Part shown: one piece after another, positions 1 through 7,543 of the stretch
Position numbering within the stretch: position 1 is the stretch's first letter
How the letters are laid out: every line of letters begins with the position of its first letter
Source of the DNA: DATFWK01 sp035259345
GTDB taxonomy: Bacteria; Actinomycetota; Thermoleophilia; Miltoncostaeales; Miltoncostaeaceae
DNA: 10,635 nucleotides
Assembly (NCBI GenBank): GCA_035259345.1
Contig: DATFWK010000210.1
Span: 1 to 10,635 of the forward strand
Reading direction: 5' to 3'
Program-made: the position numbers and the translations under genes
Notes under the pieces: model-generated
The model's database searches: none
What the model was told of the DNA's origin: nothing
The model's input: the letters and a program-made list of their open reading frames with translations, nothing else

Positions 1-1419
1 GGCCGCCTCGTCCACGTTGTCGCGGAACGGGAAGAAGGCGTCGGAGGCCAGCACACTCCCCTTGACCCGCTCGCCCGCCTTGCCGACGGCGAGGCGGACG
101 GAGTCCACCCGGCTCATCTGCCCGGCGCCGACGCCGACGACCATCTCCCCCTTCGCCAGCACGATCGCGTTGCTCTTGACGTGCTTGGCGACCCGCCAGG
201 CGAAGAGCAGGTCGCCCCACTGCGGCTCCGTCGGCTGGACGGCCGTGACCACCTGCATGGTCTCCCGCTCCTCGCTCTCGGTGTCGCGGTCCTGGAAGAG
301 GATCCCGCCGAGCACCCGGCGCAGGTCACGCTCGCCTGGGTTCGCCCGCCGCCGCTCGCGGTTGTCGAGCAGCCGGGTGTTGGGCTTGCGCGTGAGGGCC
401 TCCAGCGCCTCGTCCTCGAACCCGGGGGCCATGAGCACCTCGACGAACGTCTGCGACAGGCGCTCGCCGAGCTCGGCGTCCACGCGGCGGTTGACGACGA
501 TGACCCCGCCGTAGGCGGACACCGGGTCGCAGGCGAGCGCGCGCTCGTAGGCCGTGTTCACGTCCTGGGCGACGGCGACCCCGCAGGGGTTGTTGTGCTT
601 GACGATCACGCACACGGGCAGCTCGAACTCCGACGCGAGCGCCCTGGCGGCGTCGAGGTCGAGCAGGTTGTTGAACGAGAGCGCTTTGCCGTGGATCTGC
701 TCGACCCGGGCGAGGAGGTGCGTGCGGGCGCCGTAGTCCGCGTAGTAGGCCGCCCGCTGGTGCGGGTTCTCCCCGTAGACCAGGTCCGTGAGCTTCTCGA
801 ACTCCGTCGTGACGTAGTCGGGGAAGTCGCCCTCGCCCATCGACATCCACTCGGCGATCGCCGCGTCGTAGCGGGAGGTGTGGCGGAAGGCGTCGAGCGC
901 GAGCCAGCGGCGCGTGTCCAGGGAGAGGTTTCCCTCGTCGGCCCTGAGCTCCTCGAGCACCGCGTCGTACTGGGTCGGCGAGGTGACGACCCCGACGCGG
1001 GCGTGGTTCTTCGCAGCCGCCCGGATCATCGCCGGGCCGCCGATGTCGATCTGCTCGATGATCTCGTCGCGCGCGGCGCCGGCACGGGCCGCGGTCTCCT
1101 GGAACGGGTAGAGGTTCACGACCACGAGATCGATGGGCTCGATGCCGTGCTCGGCGGCCTCGGCGGCGTCCTCGTCGTGGTCGGGCCGCGCCAGGATGCC
1201 GCCGTGGACGCGGGGGTGGAGGGTCTTCACCCGCCCGCCGAGGATCTCGGGCTGGCCGGTGATCTCCTCGACCGTGGTCACCTCCAGCCCGGCCTCCCGC
1301 AGCGCGCCGGCCGTGCCGCCCGTCGAGATCAGCTCGATGCCGAGATCCGCGAGCGCGCGGGCGAAGGGGACCAGCCCGGTCTTGTCCGAGACGGAGACGA
1401 GTGCCCGCTGCACCTTCAC
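1..1419 (-). CDS. purH: Bifunctional AICAR formyltransferase / IMP cyclohydrolase, 3' end cut by the window
   Basis: Catalyses the last two steps of IMP synthesis in the cytoplasm: formylation of AICAR with 10-formyl-tetrahydrofolate, then ring closure to IMP. The frame is open for 473 codons to the window edge; by comparison with family lengths, roughly 45-50 C-terminal residues are missing. The N-terminal MGS-like cyclohydrolase domain (about residues 1-190) begins with VSVSDKTGL and carries STGGT (32-36), K65-T66, Y104, D125 and K137, which align with cyclohydrolase residues of human ATIC. The transferase domain follows, with the catalytic Lys-His pair K274-H275 in KHNNPCG, and SDAFFPF near the visible end. 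The GTG start at 1419 overlaps the purN stop as GTGA and has a GAGGGGG ribosome-binding site (1427-1433) seven bases upstream. A second in-frame GTG at 1413 is a weaker option. Identity is essentially certain. Confidence 0.98.
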   Translation of the reverse strand, partial: MKVQRALVSVSDKTGLVPFARALADLGIELISTGGTAGALREAGLEVTTVEEITGQPEILGGRVKTLHPRVHGGILARPDHDEDAAEAAEHGIEPIDLVVVNLYPFQETAARAGAARDEIIEQIDIGGPAMIRAAAKNHARVGVVTSPTQYDAVLEELRADEGNLSLDTRRWLALDAFRHTSRYDAAIAEWMSMGEGDFPDYVTTEFEKLTDLVYGENPHQRAAYYADYGARTHLLARVEQIHGKALSFNNLLDLDAARALASEFELPVCVIVKHNNPCGVAVAQDVNTAYERALACDPVSAYGGVIVVNRRVDAELGERLSQTFVEVLMAPGFEDEALEALTRKPNTRLLDNRERRRANPGERDLRRVLGGILFQDRDTESEERETMQVVTAVQPTEPQWGDLLFAWRVAKHVKSNAIVLAKGEMVVGVGAGQMSRVDSVRLAVGKAGERVKGSVLASDAFFPFRDNVDEAA

Positions 1420-2060
1420 CGCGTCGCCCCCTCGTCGCTGATCTGGACCTCCCGTCGCCGATCGGGGTTGCGGCTCACACGCCCCTGCGAGAAGAGCCGG
1501 ACCGCCTCGCACAGCATCCGGTGCTCCGCCCCGCGCACCCGCTCGCGCAGCGTCTCGATCGAGTCACCGTATACGACCGGCACCGGCTCCTGCAGCACCG
1601 GGGGACCGGCGTCGACCTCGGCCTCGGCGAAGTGGACGGTCACCCCCGTGTAGCGGACGCCCCACGCGAGCGCGTCCTCGATCGAGTGCATGCCCGGGAA
1701 GCTGGGAAGCAGCGACGGGTGGAGGTTGACGACCCGGTCGGGGAAGGCGTCCAGGAAGGCCTCGGTGAGGATGCTCATCCACCCGGCGAGGACCACGAGC
1801 TCCGGGCCCGCCCCGCGGACGACCTCGGCGAGGTGCCGATCGCGGGACTCGCGGTCGGGATGGTCGTCCTTGCGCACGACGGCCGTGGGGATGCCGGCCG
1901 TCGCGGCCCGCTCGAGCGCGGCCGCGTCGGGGCTCGAGGCGACGACGAGGACGATTTCCGTCGCCTCGCGCTCGTCCGCGTGCAGCCGGTCGATCAGGGC
2001 CTGCAGGTTCGTCCCCGTCCCGGAGACCAGTACCGCGACCGGGTAGCGCTCAGCCGCCAC
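1416..2060 (-). CDS. purN: Phosphoribosylglycinamide formyltransferase (GAR transformylase, folate-dependent)
   Basis: Transfers the formyl group of 10-formyl-tetrahydrofolate to GAR, giving FGAR (third step of the pathway). The protein has 214 residues, normal for PurN. Visible motifs are the N-terminal phosphate-binding LVSGTGTNLQ (11-20), GWMSIL (93-98), NLHPSLLPSFPG (112-123) and TGVTVHF followed by EVDAGP (near 138-153). N112, H114 and D150 correspond to the catalytic Asn-His-Asp of E. coli PurN (N106, H108, D144). The GTG start at 2060 lies inside the end of purM, overlapping it by 11 bases; its Shine-Dalgarno sequence is weak, so initiation probably depends on ribosomes finishing purM. 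No better start follows before the nucleotide-binding motif. The TGA stop overlaps the purH GTG by four bases. The C-terminal tail after about residue 195 is rich in Arg and charged residues and is less conserved. Confidence 0.97.
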   Translation of the reverse strand: MAAERYPVAVLVSGTGTNLQALIDRLHADEREATEIVLVVASSPDAAALERAATAGIPTAVVRKDDHPDRESRDRHLAEVVRGAGPELVVLAGWMSILTEAFLDAFPDRVVNLHPSLLPSFPGMHSIEDALAWGVRYTGVTVHFAEAEVDAGPPVLQEPVPVVYGDSIETLRERVRGAEHRMLCEAVRLFSQGRVSRNPDRRREVQISDEGATR

Positions 2061-3003
2061 GCACCAGCCCGCGCTCTCCCGGCTCGACCCGCCCCACGAC
2101 GCGGGCGCCCGGGATCAGGGCGGCTGCCGGCCCCGCCGAAGCGGACGGCACGACCAGGCACATGCCGAGGCCCATGTTGAACGTCCGCCAGGCCTCCTCC
2201 TCCGGCACCCGGCCGGTCGCGAGCACGGCGCGGATGGCCGCCGGGACCTCCCAGGCGGCCGGGTCGACGACCGCCGCCAGCCCCTCGGGCAGTGCCCGGG
2301 GCAGGTTCTCCGGCAGGCCGCCGCCGGTGACGTGCGCGGCCGCGTGCACCGGCACCCTGGCGTCGGCGAGGCGAGCCAGGTCGCCGGGGTAGAGCCGGGT
2401 GGGCTCGAGGAGCAGGTCAGGGTCCGGCACGAGCGCGCCGGCGTCGACCAGGGCCCGGACCAGCGAGAAGCCGTTGGCGTGTAGGCCGGAGGAGGGGATG
2501 CCCACGATCGCGTCGCCGGCCTGCACGCGCTCGGGCCCCAGCGCCTCGTCGCGCTCCACGGCGCCGACCGCGAACCCGGCGAGGTCGAGGTCCCCGTCCG
2601 CCATCACGCCGGGGTGCTCGGCCGTCTCGCCGCCGAGCAGCGCGCAGCCGACCTCGCGGCAGGCGGCGGCGATGCCGCTCACGAGGGCGCCGGCCACGTC
2701 CGGGTCGAGCCGCCCGACCGCCAGGTAGTCGAGGAAGAAGAGCGGCCGGGCGCCGACGCAGGCGAGGTCGTTGACGCACATGGCGACCAGGTCCTGGCCG
2801 AGCCACTCGAGGCGTCCGAGCGACCTGGCCAGCGCGACCTTCGTCCCGACGCCGTCGGTGCAGGCGACCAGCAGCGGGTCGCGCATCCGGGGCATCGGGA
2901 AGGTGCCGGCGAAGCCCGTGGTGCCGCCGGCGACGAGGCCCGCGATCCGCTCGGTGTGGCGCCGGGCCGCGTCGAGGTCGACGCCGGCGTCCAGGTAGCT
3001 GAG
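2050..3003 (-). CDS. purM: Phosphoribosylformylglycinamidine cyclo-ligase (AIR synthetase), start codon unclear
   Basis: ATP-dependent closure of FGAM to aminoimidazole ribotide, the fifth step. Counting from the CTC at 3003, the product has 317 residues, somewhat shorter than the usual 340-350. It holds the family motifs in order: DAGVDLDA (5-12), TDGVGTK (49-55), VNDLACVGA (77-85), FFLDYLA (89-95), GGETAEHPG (124-132, with His where many bacteria have Met), GIPSSGLHANGFSLVR (168-183), HVTGGGLPENLPR (224-236) and FNMGLGM (275-281). The domain is intact, but no ATG, GTG or TTG lies at its beginning. The coordinate given is where homologues begin (residues LSYLDAG), six bases after a GGGAGG site. 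Other options are an ATA at 3051 overlapping the purF TAG, a CTG at 2994, a GTG at 3123 deep inside purF, or an ATG at 2895 that would remove the conserved N-terminus. Gene identity is certain; the 5' end is not. Confidence 0.93.
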   Translation of the reverse strand, partial: LSYLDAGVDLDAARRHTERIAGLVAGGTTGFAGTFPMPRMRDPLLVACTDGVGTKVALARSLGRLEWLGQDLVAMCVNDLACVGARPLFFLDYLAVGRLDPDVAGALVSGIAAACREVGCALLGGETAEHPGVMADGDLDLAGFAVGAVERDEALGPERVQAGDAIVGIPSSGLHANGFSLVRALVDAGALVPDPDLLLEPTRLYPGDLARLADARVPVHAAAHVTGGGLPENLPRALPEGLAAVVDPAAWEVPAAIRAVLATGRVPEEEAWRTFNMGLGMCLVVPSASAGPAAALIPGARVVGRVEPGERGLVRGG

Positions 3004-3047
3004 CGCCGTCCTCCCGCCCTGCTCGCCCGCCGCCTCCGGCGAGGGCC
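3004..3047 (-). other. purF-purM intergenic spacer (about 44 bases)
   Basis: This is the only gap between genes in the window, if purM starts at 3003. It contains the purM ribosome-binding site and nothing else I can recognise. I see no convincing inverted repeat followed by a T-run, so no rho-independent terminator is called, and no promoter is evident. The reading frame of purM stays open through it and back into the end of purF, so the spacer could instead be coding if an upstream non-canonical start is used. Confidence 0.5.
3010..3015 (-). promoter_or_regulatory. Shine-Dalgarno sequence of purM
   Basis: The minus strand reads GGGAGG here, a near-perfect anti-16S match. It lies six bases before the codon (CTC, 3003-3001) where PurM homologues normally start. 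It is one of the best ribosome-binding sites in the window and sits in the only clear intergenic gap, so it supports initiation at or very near 3003 rather than at an upstream ATA or a distant internal ATG. Confidence 0.6.
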
Positions 3048-4481
3048 CTATGCGCCGACCGCCTCGAAGCGCAGCTTCAGCGCCTCGCCGGGCACGGGGA
3101 TGGGATAGTCGCCCGTGAAGCACGCGCGGCAGTAGCGGCCGGCCGGCCGCCCGAGCGCGCGCTGGAGGCCCGCCAGCGACAGGTACTCGAGCGACGTTGC
3201 CCCGACGGTCTCGGTGATGTCGTCGACGGTGGCGCCGGCTGCGATGAGCTCGTCCCGGTTGGCCATGTCGATGCCGTAGAAGCACGGCCAGGCGACCGGC
3301 GGGCTCGAGATGCGCAGGTGCACCTCGCTCGCCCCGGCATCCTCGAGCATCGCGACCATCTGCCGCATGGTCGTGCCGCGCACGATCGAGTCGTCGACCA
3401 CAACCAGCCGCCGCCCCTCGATCACGGATCGGAGCGGGTTGAACTTGAGGCGCACGCCGGCCTGCCGCAGCTCCTGCTCGGGCTGGATGAAGCTGCGCCC
3501 GACGTAGCGGTTGCGCACGACGCCCTCGGCGTAGGGGATGCCGGACCCGTGGGCGAAGCCGATCGCCGCCGGCGTGCCGCTGTCCGGCAGCCCGATGACC
3601 AGGTCCGCGTCGGCCGGGCTCTCCTCGGCCAGCACCACGCCCATCGCCCGCCGCGCGTCCCACACGGCCTGGCCATCGAGGACGCTGTCCGGGCGGGCGA
3701 AGTAGATCGCCTCGAAGACGCACAGCTTGCCGCCCTCGGACGGGATGGCCTGGCGGGAGTCGAGCCCGTCCGGCGTGACGCGCACCGCCTCGCCGGGGTG
3801 GACCTCGCGGACGAACGTCGCGCCGATCTGGTCGAACGCGCACGTCTCAGACGCCACGCAGTAGCCGCCCGGCAGGGCGCCGATCACCAGCGGCCGCACG
3901 CCGTGGGCGTCGCGGAAGGCGACGAGCTCGCTCCCCGAGAGCGAGACCACCGAGAAGGCACCGACCAGCAGCGGCATGACCTCGCAGACGGCGTCGAGCA
4001 GCGTGCCGGGGGCGGCCTGGGCGATGAGCGCCGCGATCAGCTCGCTGTCGGTGGTGGCGGTGAGGAGCGCGCCGCCGCCGACCAGCCGCTCGCGCAGGCG
4101 GTCGGTGTTCGTGAGGTTGCCGTTGTGGCCGAGCGCGACGACGTCGGCTCCCCGCGTGACGACCACTGGCTGGGAGTTCTCCCACTTGTTCGAGCCGGTG
4201 GTCGAGTAGCGGACGTGGCCGATCGCGAGCGAGCCCGTGAGCGTCCTCAGCGCCGGCTCGTCGAAGACCTCCCCGACGAGCCCGAGCTCGCGCTGGACCG
4301 TCACCCGGCCCGCCTCCGCGACCGCGATCCCGGCGCTCTCCTGGCCCCGGTGCTGCATCGCGTGGAGGGCGAAGAAGGCCAGGCGCGACGTGTCCCGCCC
4401 GGGGGCGGCCACGCCGAACACGCCGCACTCCTCGCGCGGGTGGTCGTCCACGAGGTCGTGGGCCGGCGGCACGCGGCTCAT
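3048..4481 (-). CDS. purF: Amidophosphoribosyltransferase (glutamine PRPP amidotransferase), Fe-S type
   Basis: Committed first step: PRPP plus glutamine gives phosphoribosylamine. The protein has 477 residues. An N-terminal stretch of 18 residues precedes Cys19 in EECGVFG; in Bacillus-type enzymes this propeptide is removed to free the catalytic Cys. The Ntn glutaminase domain follows, with HRGQESAGIA (44-53), RYSTTG (91-96) and HNGNLTN (119-125). The phosphoribosyltransferase domain has the PRPP loop VVDDSIVRGTT (361-371). Cys254, Cys400 (PCFYGID), Cys451 and Cys454 (YCRACFTGDYP) match the four ligands of the [4Fe-4S] cluster of the B. subtilis enzyme, so this is inferred to be an oxygen-sensitive Fe-S form, unlike E. 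coli PurF. The ATG at 4481 overlaps the purL stop as ATGA and has GGAGG (4492-4496) ten bases upstream. It ends in TAG, the only non-TGA stop seen here. Confidence 0.98.
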   Translation of the reverse strand: MSRVPPAHDLVDDHPREECGVFGVAAPGRDTSRLAFFALHAMQHRGQESAGIAVAEAGRVTVQRELGLVGEVFDEPALRTLTGSLAIGHVRYSTTGSNKWENSQPVVVTRGADVVALGHNGNLTNTDRLRERLVGGGALLTATTDSELIAALIAQAAPGTLLDAVCEVMPLLVGAFSVVSLSGSELVAFRDAHGVRPLVIGALPGGYCVASETCAFDQIGATFVREVHPGEAVRVTPDGLDSRQAIPSEGGKLCVFEAIYFARPDSVLDGQAVWDARRAMGVVLAEESPADADLVIGLPDSGTPAAIGFAHGSGIPYAEGVVRNRYVGRSFIQPEQELRQAGVRLKFNPLRSVIEGRRLVVVDDSIVRGTTMRQMVAMLEDAGASEVHLRISSPPVAWPCFYGIDMANRDELIAAGATVDDITETVGATSLEYLSLAGLQRALGRPAGRYCRACFTGDYPIPVPGEALKLRFEAVGA

Positions 4482-6658
4482 GCGGCGAGGGCCTCCGGGA
4501 TCGCGCGCTCCCAGGCTTCTGAGGCCTCGTCGAGGGCCAGCTCGGCCGTCCGTCCGCAGGCCCGCAGCACCAGCCGCTCGCCGCCGGCGGTCCCGATGCG
4601 GCGGAACGGCACGTCGCCGGCCAGCGCCCGAAGCGCCGCCTCGTCCTCGTCTCGCGCGCTCACGAGCACCCGCCCGGCCGACTCGCCGAACATCGCCACG
4701 TCGGCGCGCGGCGCGGGCGGCAGGTCCACCTCGGCGCCGACGCCGCCTGCGATGGCCGATTCGGCCAGCGCGACCGCCAGGCCGCCCGCGGCGACGTCGT
4801 GGGCCGCTTGCAGGAGGCCGGCGTCGGCCGAACGGGCCAGGAACTCGCAGAGCGCCGCCTCGGCCGCCAGGTCGGGCGGCTCCGGGCGGCCGCGCGGCTC
4901 GTCGAGCCACGCGGCGCCGTCCAGCCGGGGCTCGCCGCCGCCGGCCAGGAAGATCGCGTCGCCGGCCGCGCGAAGCGCGTGGCCGACGCTCATGGATGCG
5001 TCCTCCAGGACGCCCACCATGCCCACCACCGGCGTCGGGAAGATGATCCGCCCAGCGCTCTCATTGTAGAGCGACACGTTGCCCGAGACGACGGGGGTGC
5101 CGAGCGCCTCGCAGGCCTCCGCCATGCCGGCGATCACCTCCGCGAGCCGCCACCCGGTCGAGCCCTTCTCGGGGTTCGCGAAGTTCAGGCAGTTGGTGAT
5201 GGCCACCGGGCGGGCCCCCACGCACGCGACGTTCCGCGCCGCCTCGCAGACCGCCGCGCGGCCGCCGCCGCGGGGATCGAGCTGGCAGTGGCGCTCCGCG
5301 CCGTCGGTGCCCAGGGCGATGGCCCGCACGCCGTCCGGCAGGCGCACCACGGCCGCGTCGCCGCCTGGGCGGCGGATCGTCTCGGCGCCGACCAGGTGGT
5401 CGTACTGCTCGTAGACCCAGCGGCGGCTGGCGAGCGCGGGCCGCGTGAGGGCCTCGCGCAGCGCGGCCCCGAGGTCCGCGGGCTCGGCGACCTCGGCGAG
5501 GTCGAGCGGCGCCGGCGGCTCGGCCGGGAGCATCGGCACCGCATAGACCGGCGCCTCGTCGGTGAGGAGCGCCGCCGGGATGTCGGCGACCACCTCGCCC
5601 CCGGCCCGCGCGACCAGGCGCCCGCCCTCGGTGACGCGGCCGACCGGCGTCGCGTCGAGGTCCCAGTGCGCGCACCGCGCGACCACCTCGCCGAGCCGCT
5701 CGGGCTCGACCTCGGCCAGCATCCGCTCCTGGCTCTCGCTGACCAGGATCTCGGCCGGCGCCATTCCCGTCTCGCGCAGCGGCACGAGGTCCAGGTCGAT
5801 CTCGAGCCCGACGCCGCCCTTGCCGGCCATCTCGCTGGCGGCGCTCGTGAGGCCTGCGGCGCCGAGGTCCTGCAGCGCCGTGAGCAGGCCGCGCTCGGCG
5901 AGGTCGAGGCAGCAGTCCATGAGCTTGCGCTCCGTGAACGGGTCGCTGACCTGGACGGAGGGCCGCCGGTCCTCGTCGTCCGAGAGCTCGGTGGACGCCA
6001 GGACGCTCGCCCCGCCGATGCCGTCGCGGCCGGTGCGGTTGCCGATCAGGACGAGGTGGTTGCCGGGGCCCTGTGCGGCGGCCCGCAGCATGCGCCCGGC
6101 CGGGACCACGCCGACGCACATCGCGTTCACCAGGCACGAGTCCTCGTAGCAGTCCTCGAAGCCGACCTCCCCGCCGACCGTCGGCACGCCGATGCAGTTC
6201 CCGTAGTGCCCGATGCCGGCCACCACGCGCCGGAGGAGGAACCGGCTGCGGGCGCTCTCGAGCCGGCCGAAGCGCAGGGAGTCGAGCAGGGCGATCGGGC
6301 GGGCGCCCATGGCGAGGATGTCGCGGACGATGCCGCCTACACCGGTGGCCGCACCCTCGAAGGGCTCGACGGCCGAGGGGTGGTTGTGGCTCTCGATCTT
6401 GAAGACGACCGCCACCCCGTCACCGACGTCGATCGCGCCGGCGTTCTCGCCCGGGCCCTGGAGGATGCGCGGGCCGTCCGTTGGGAAGCGCCCGAGCAGC
6501 GGCCGGGAGTGCTTGTAGGCGCAGTGCTCGCTCCACATCAGGCTGAACATCACGAGCTCGGTGTCGTTCGGCTCGCGGCCGAGCAGCCGCGGGATGAGCG
6601 CGGCCTCGTCGTCGGTGAGCCCGAGGCGGCGGTGGAGCGGGACCTGGGCGGTGGTCAC
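4478..6658 (-). CDS. purL: Phosphoribosylformylglycinamidine synthase subunit II (small-type PurL)
   Basis: Synthetase subunit of the FGAM synthase complex: uses ATP and ammonia channelled from PurQ to convert FGAR to FGAM. Its 726 residues are the size of the small PurL that works with separate PurQ and PurS, both encoded just upstream, rather than the 1,300-residue fused form. Motifs include MWSEHCAYKHS (41-51), ESHNHPSAVEPF (89-100, with the proposed catalytic His), GGEVGFEDC (162-170), QDLGAAGLTSAASEMAGKGG (263-282), TNCLNFANPEKG in the second half, SGNVSLYNES, TPVVGMVG, HDVAAGGLAVALAE and MFGESAGR. The two PurM-like halves are both complete. The GTG at 6658 overlaps the purQ TGA as GTGA; its own ribosome-binding site is poor (only a G-run), which points to coupling with purQ. 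An earlier in-frame start inside purQ is possible but would add unrelated residues. Confidence 0.98.
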   Translation of the reverse strand: MTTAQVPLHRRLGLTDDEAALIPRLLGREPNDTELVMFSLMWSEHCAYKHSRPLLGRFPTDGPRILQGPGENAGAIDVGDGVAVVFKIESHNHPSAVEPFEGAATGVGGIVRDILAMGARPIALLDSLRFGRLESARSRFLLRRVVAGIGHYGNCIGVPTVGGEVGFEDCYEDSCLVNAMCVGVVPAGRMLRAAAQGPGNHLVLIGNRTGRDGIGGASVLASTELSDDEDRRPSVQVSDPFTERKLMDCCLDLAERGLLTALQDLGAAGLTSAASEMAGKGGVGLEIDLDLVPLRETGMAPAEILVSESQERMLAEVEPERLGEVVARCAHWDLDATPVGRVTEGGRLVARAGGEVVADIPAALLTDEAPVYAVPMLPAEPPAPLDLAEVAEPADLGAALREALTRPALASRRWVYEQYDHLVGAETIRRPGGDAAVVRLPDGVRAIALGTDGAERHCQLDPRGGGRAAVCEAARNVACVGARPVAITNCLNFANPEKGSTGWRLAEVIAGMAEACEALGTPVVSGNVSLYNESAGRIIFPTPVVGMVGVLEDASMSVGHALRAAGDAIFLAGGGEPRLDGAAWLDEPRGRPEPPDLAAEAALCEFLARSADAGLLQAAHDVAAGGLAVALAESAIAGGVGAEVDLPPAPRADVAMFGESAGRVLVSARDEDEAALRALAGDVPFRRIGTAGGERLVLRACGRTAELALDEASEAWERAIPEALAA

Positions 6659-7320
6659 GCGGCCCCCGCCAGCGGCGCGATCAGCACCCGCCCGTCCACC
6701 GACCCGAGCAGCGGGTCGCACGCCTCCTCGGGGTGGGGCATCAGCCCGAGCACGTTACCCGCCCGGTTGGCGATGCCCGCGACGGCCTCCTGCGAGCCGT
6801 TCGGGTTGTCGCCGGCGTAGCGCAGGACGACCCGGCCCTCGGCGGGGTCGCCGAACCAGGCGCCGTCGTGGTGCTTGATCGGAACCGAGAGTCGCGCCCC
6901 CGCGGGCCGGCCGGCGGTCCACGGCGTCGCGGCGTCCTCCACCTCGAGCTCGACCTGCCGGCAGACGAAGGAGAGCGTGCGGTTCGCCCGCAGCACGCCC
7001 GGCAGGAGCCCCGCCTCGCAGAGGATCTGGAAGCCGTTGCAGACGCCCAGCACGAGACCCCCGGCCTCCGCGTGGGCGCGGACGGCGTCCATCACCGGCG
7101 CGCGGCTCGCGATCGCCCCGCAGCGCAGGTGGTCGCCGTAGGAGAAGCCGCCGGGCAGGAGCACGGACGCCGTCCCGGCCGGCAGCTCGCGGTCGCGGTG
7201 CCAGGCCCACGCGACGGTGCCCCCGGCCTCGGCCACGGCGCGCGCCGCGCTCGCGTGGTCGAGCGAGCCCGGGAAGCGGACGATGGCGACCACGCCGCCC
7301 GGTCCGTCAGCCCTCGACAT
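6655..7320 (-). CDS. purQ: Phosphoribosylformylglycinamidine synthase subunit I (glutaminase, PurQ)
   Basis: Class I glutamine amidotransferase that hydrolyses glutamine and passes ammonia to PurL. The protein has 221 residues. It shows FPGSLDH (16-22), LLPGGFSYGDHLRCGAIA (54-71), the nucleophile Cys94 in GVCNGFQIL, and His196/Glu198 in LMPHPEEA, giving a complete Cys-His-Glu triad. The N-terminal motif is FPGSLD, as in actinobacterial PurQ, rather than the FPGSNCD common elsewhere. The ATG at 7320 overlaps the end of purS by 14 bases. A GAGG lies only three bases from it and another lies twelve bases away, so its ribosome-binding site is not ideal. A GTG at 7293 (212 residues, just before VAIVRFPG) would leave a 13-base gap and has no better site; I prefer the ATG but the start is not settled. 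The stop overlaps purL by four bases. Confidence 0.97.
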   Translation of the reverse strand: MSRADGPGGVVAIVRFPGSLDHASAARAVAEAGGTVAWAWHRDRELPAGTASVLLPGGFSYGDHLRCGAIASRAPVMDAVRAHAEAGGLVLGVCNGFQILCEAGLLPGVLRANRTLSFVCRQVELEVEDAATPWTAGRPAGARLSVPIKHHDGAWFGDPAEGRVVLRYAGDNPNGSQEAVAGIANRAGNVLGLMPHPEEACDPLLGSVDGRVLIAPLAGAA

Positions 7321-7543
7321 CGACCTCGAAGTCCTCGATCAGCCGGTTCACGAGCAGCCGGTCGCACATCGCCCGCGCGCGGCCGACCGCGTCGTCGCCG
7401 TCAAGGAGCAGCTCGATGCGCTTGCCGACGCGCACGTCGCCCACGCCCTCGAAGCCGAGCCCGGCGAGGGCCCCCCGCACGGCTTGCCCCTGCGGGTCGA
7501 GGACCCCTGCCTTCGGCATGACGGTCACGATCACGCGTGTCAC
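7307..7543 (-). CDS. purS: Phosphoribosylformylglycinamidine synthase, small subunit PurS
   Basis: Small structural subunit that holds PurL and PurQ together in the FGAM synthase complex; it has no known catalytic residue. The protein has 78 residues, typical for the family. It contains VMPKAGVLDPQGQAV (8-22), the GDVRVGKRIEL segment (35-45) and a C-terminal helix with CDRLLVNRLIEDFEV (60-74), all characteristic of PurS. The GTG at 7543 overlaps the purC TGA as GTGA and has a good GGGAG ribosome-binding site (7552-7556) eight bases upstream. Its place directly before purQ and purL is the classic purSQL arrangement and confirms the call for so short a protein. Confidence 0.96.
   Translation of the reverse strand: MTRVIVTVMPKAGVLDPQGQAVRGALAGLGFEGVGDVRVGKRIELLLDGDDAVGRARAMCDRLLVNRLIEDFEVDVEG

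Noticed and set aside
181..1653. Long plus-strand open frame (490 codons) opposite purH and purN
   Set aside because: It is antisense to two clearly homologous genes and its translation is a low-complexity mix of Arg, Val, Gly and Asp with no recognisable motif. In very GC-rich coding DNA the codons that would create antisense stops (TTA, CTA, TCA) are rare, so long shadow frames are expected.
3051..4910. Minus-strand open frames that run through two genes, such as the extension of purF upstream into purL, suggesting a fusion
   Set aside because: The extra N-terminal sequence is out-of-frame PurL coding sequence with no homology. The ATG at 4481 with GGAGG upstream gives a normal PurF, so there is no fusion.
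3318..5069. Long plus-strand open frame (583 codons) opposite purF and the end of purL
   Set aside because: It has the same biased Arg/Ala/Val/Asp composition, spans two real genes on the other strand, and shows no domain or ribosome-binding site of note.
4799..6820. Long plus-strand open frame (673 codons) opposite purL and purQ
   Set aside because: It is an antisense shadow of PurL, whose motifs on the minus strand are complete and unambiguous.
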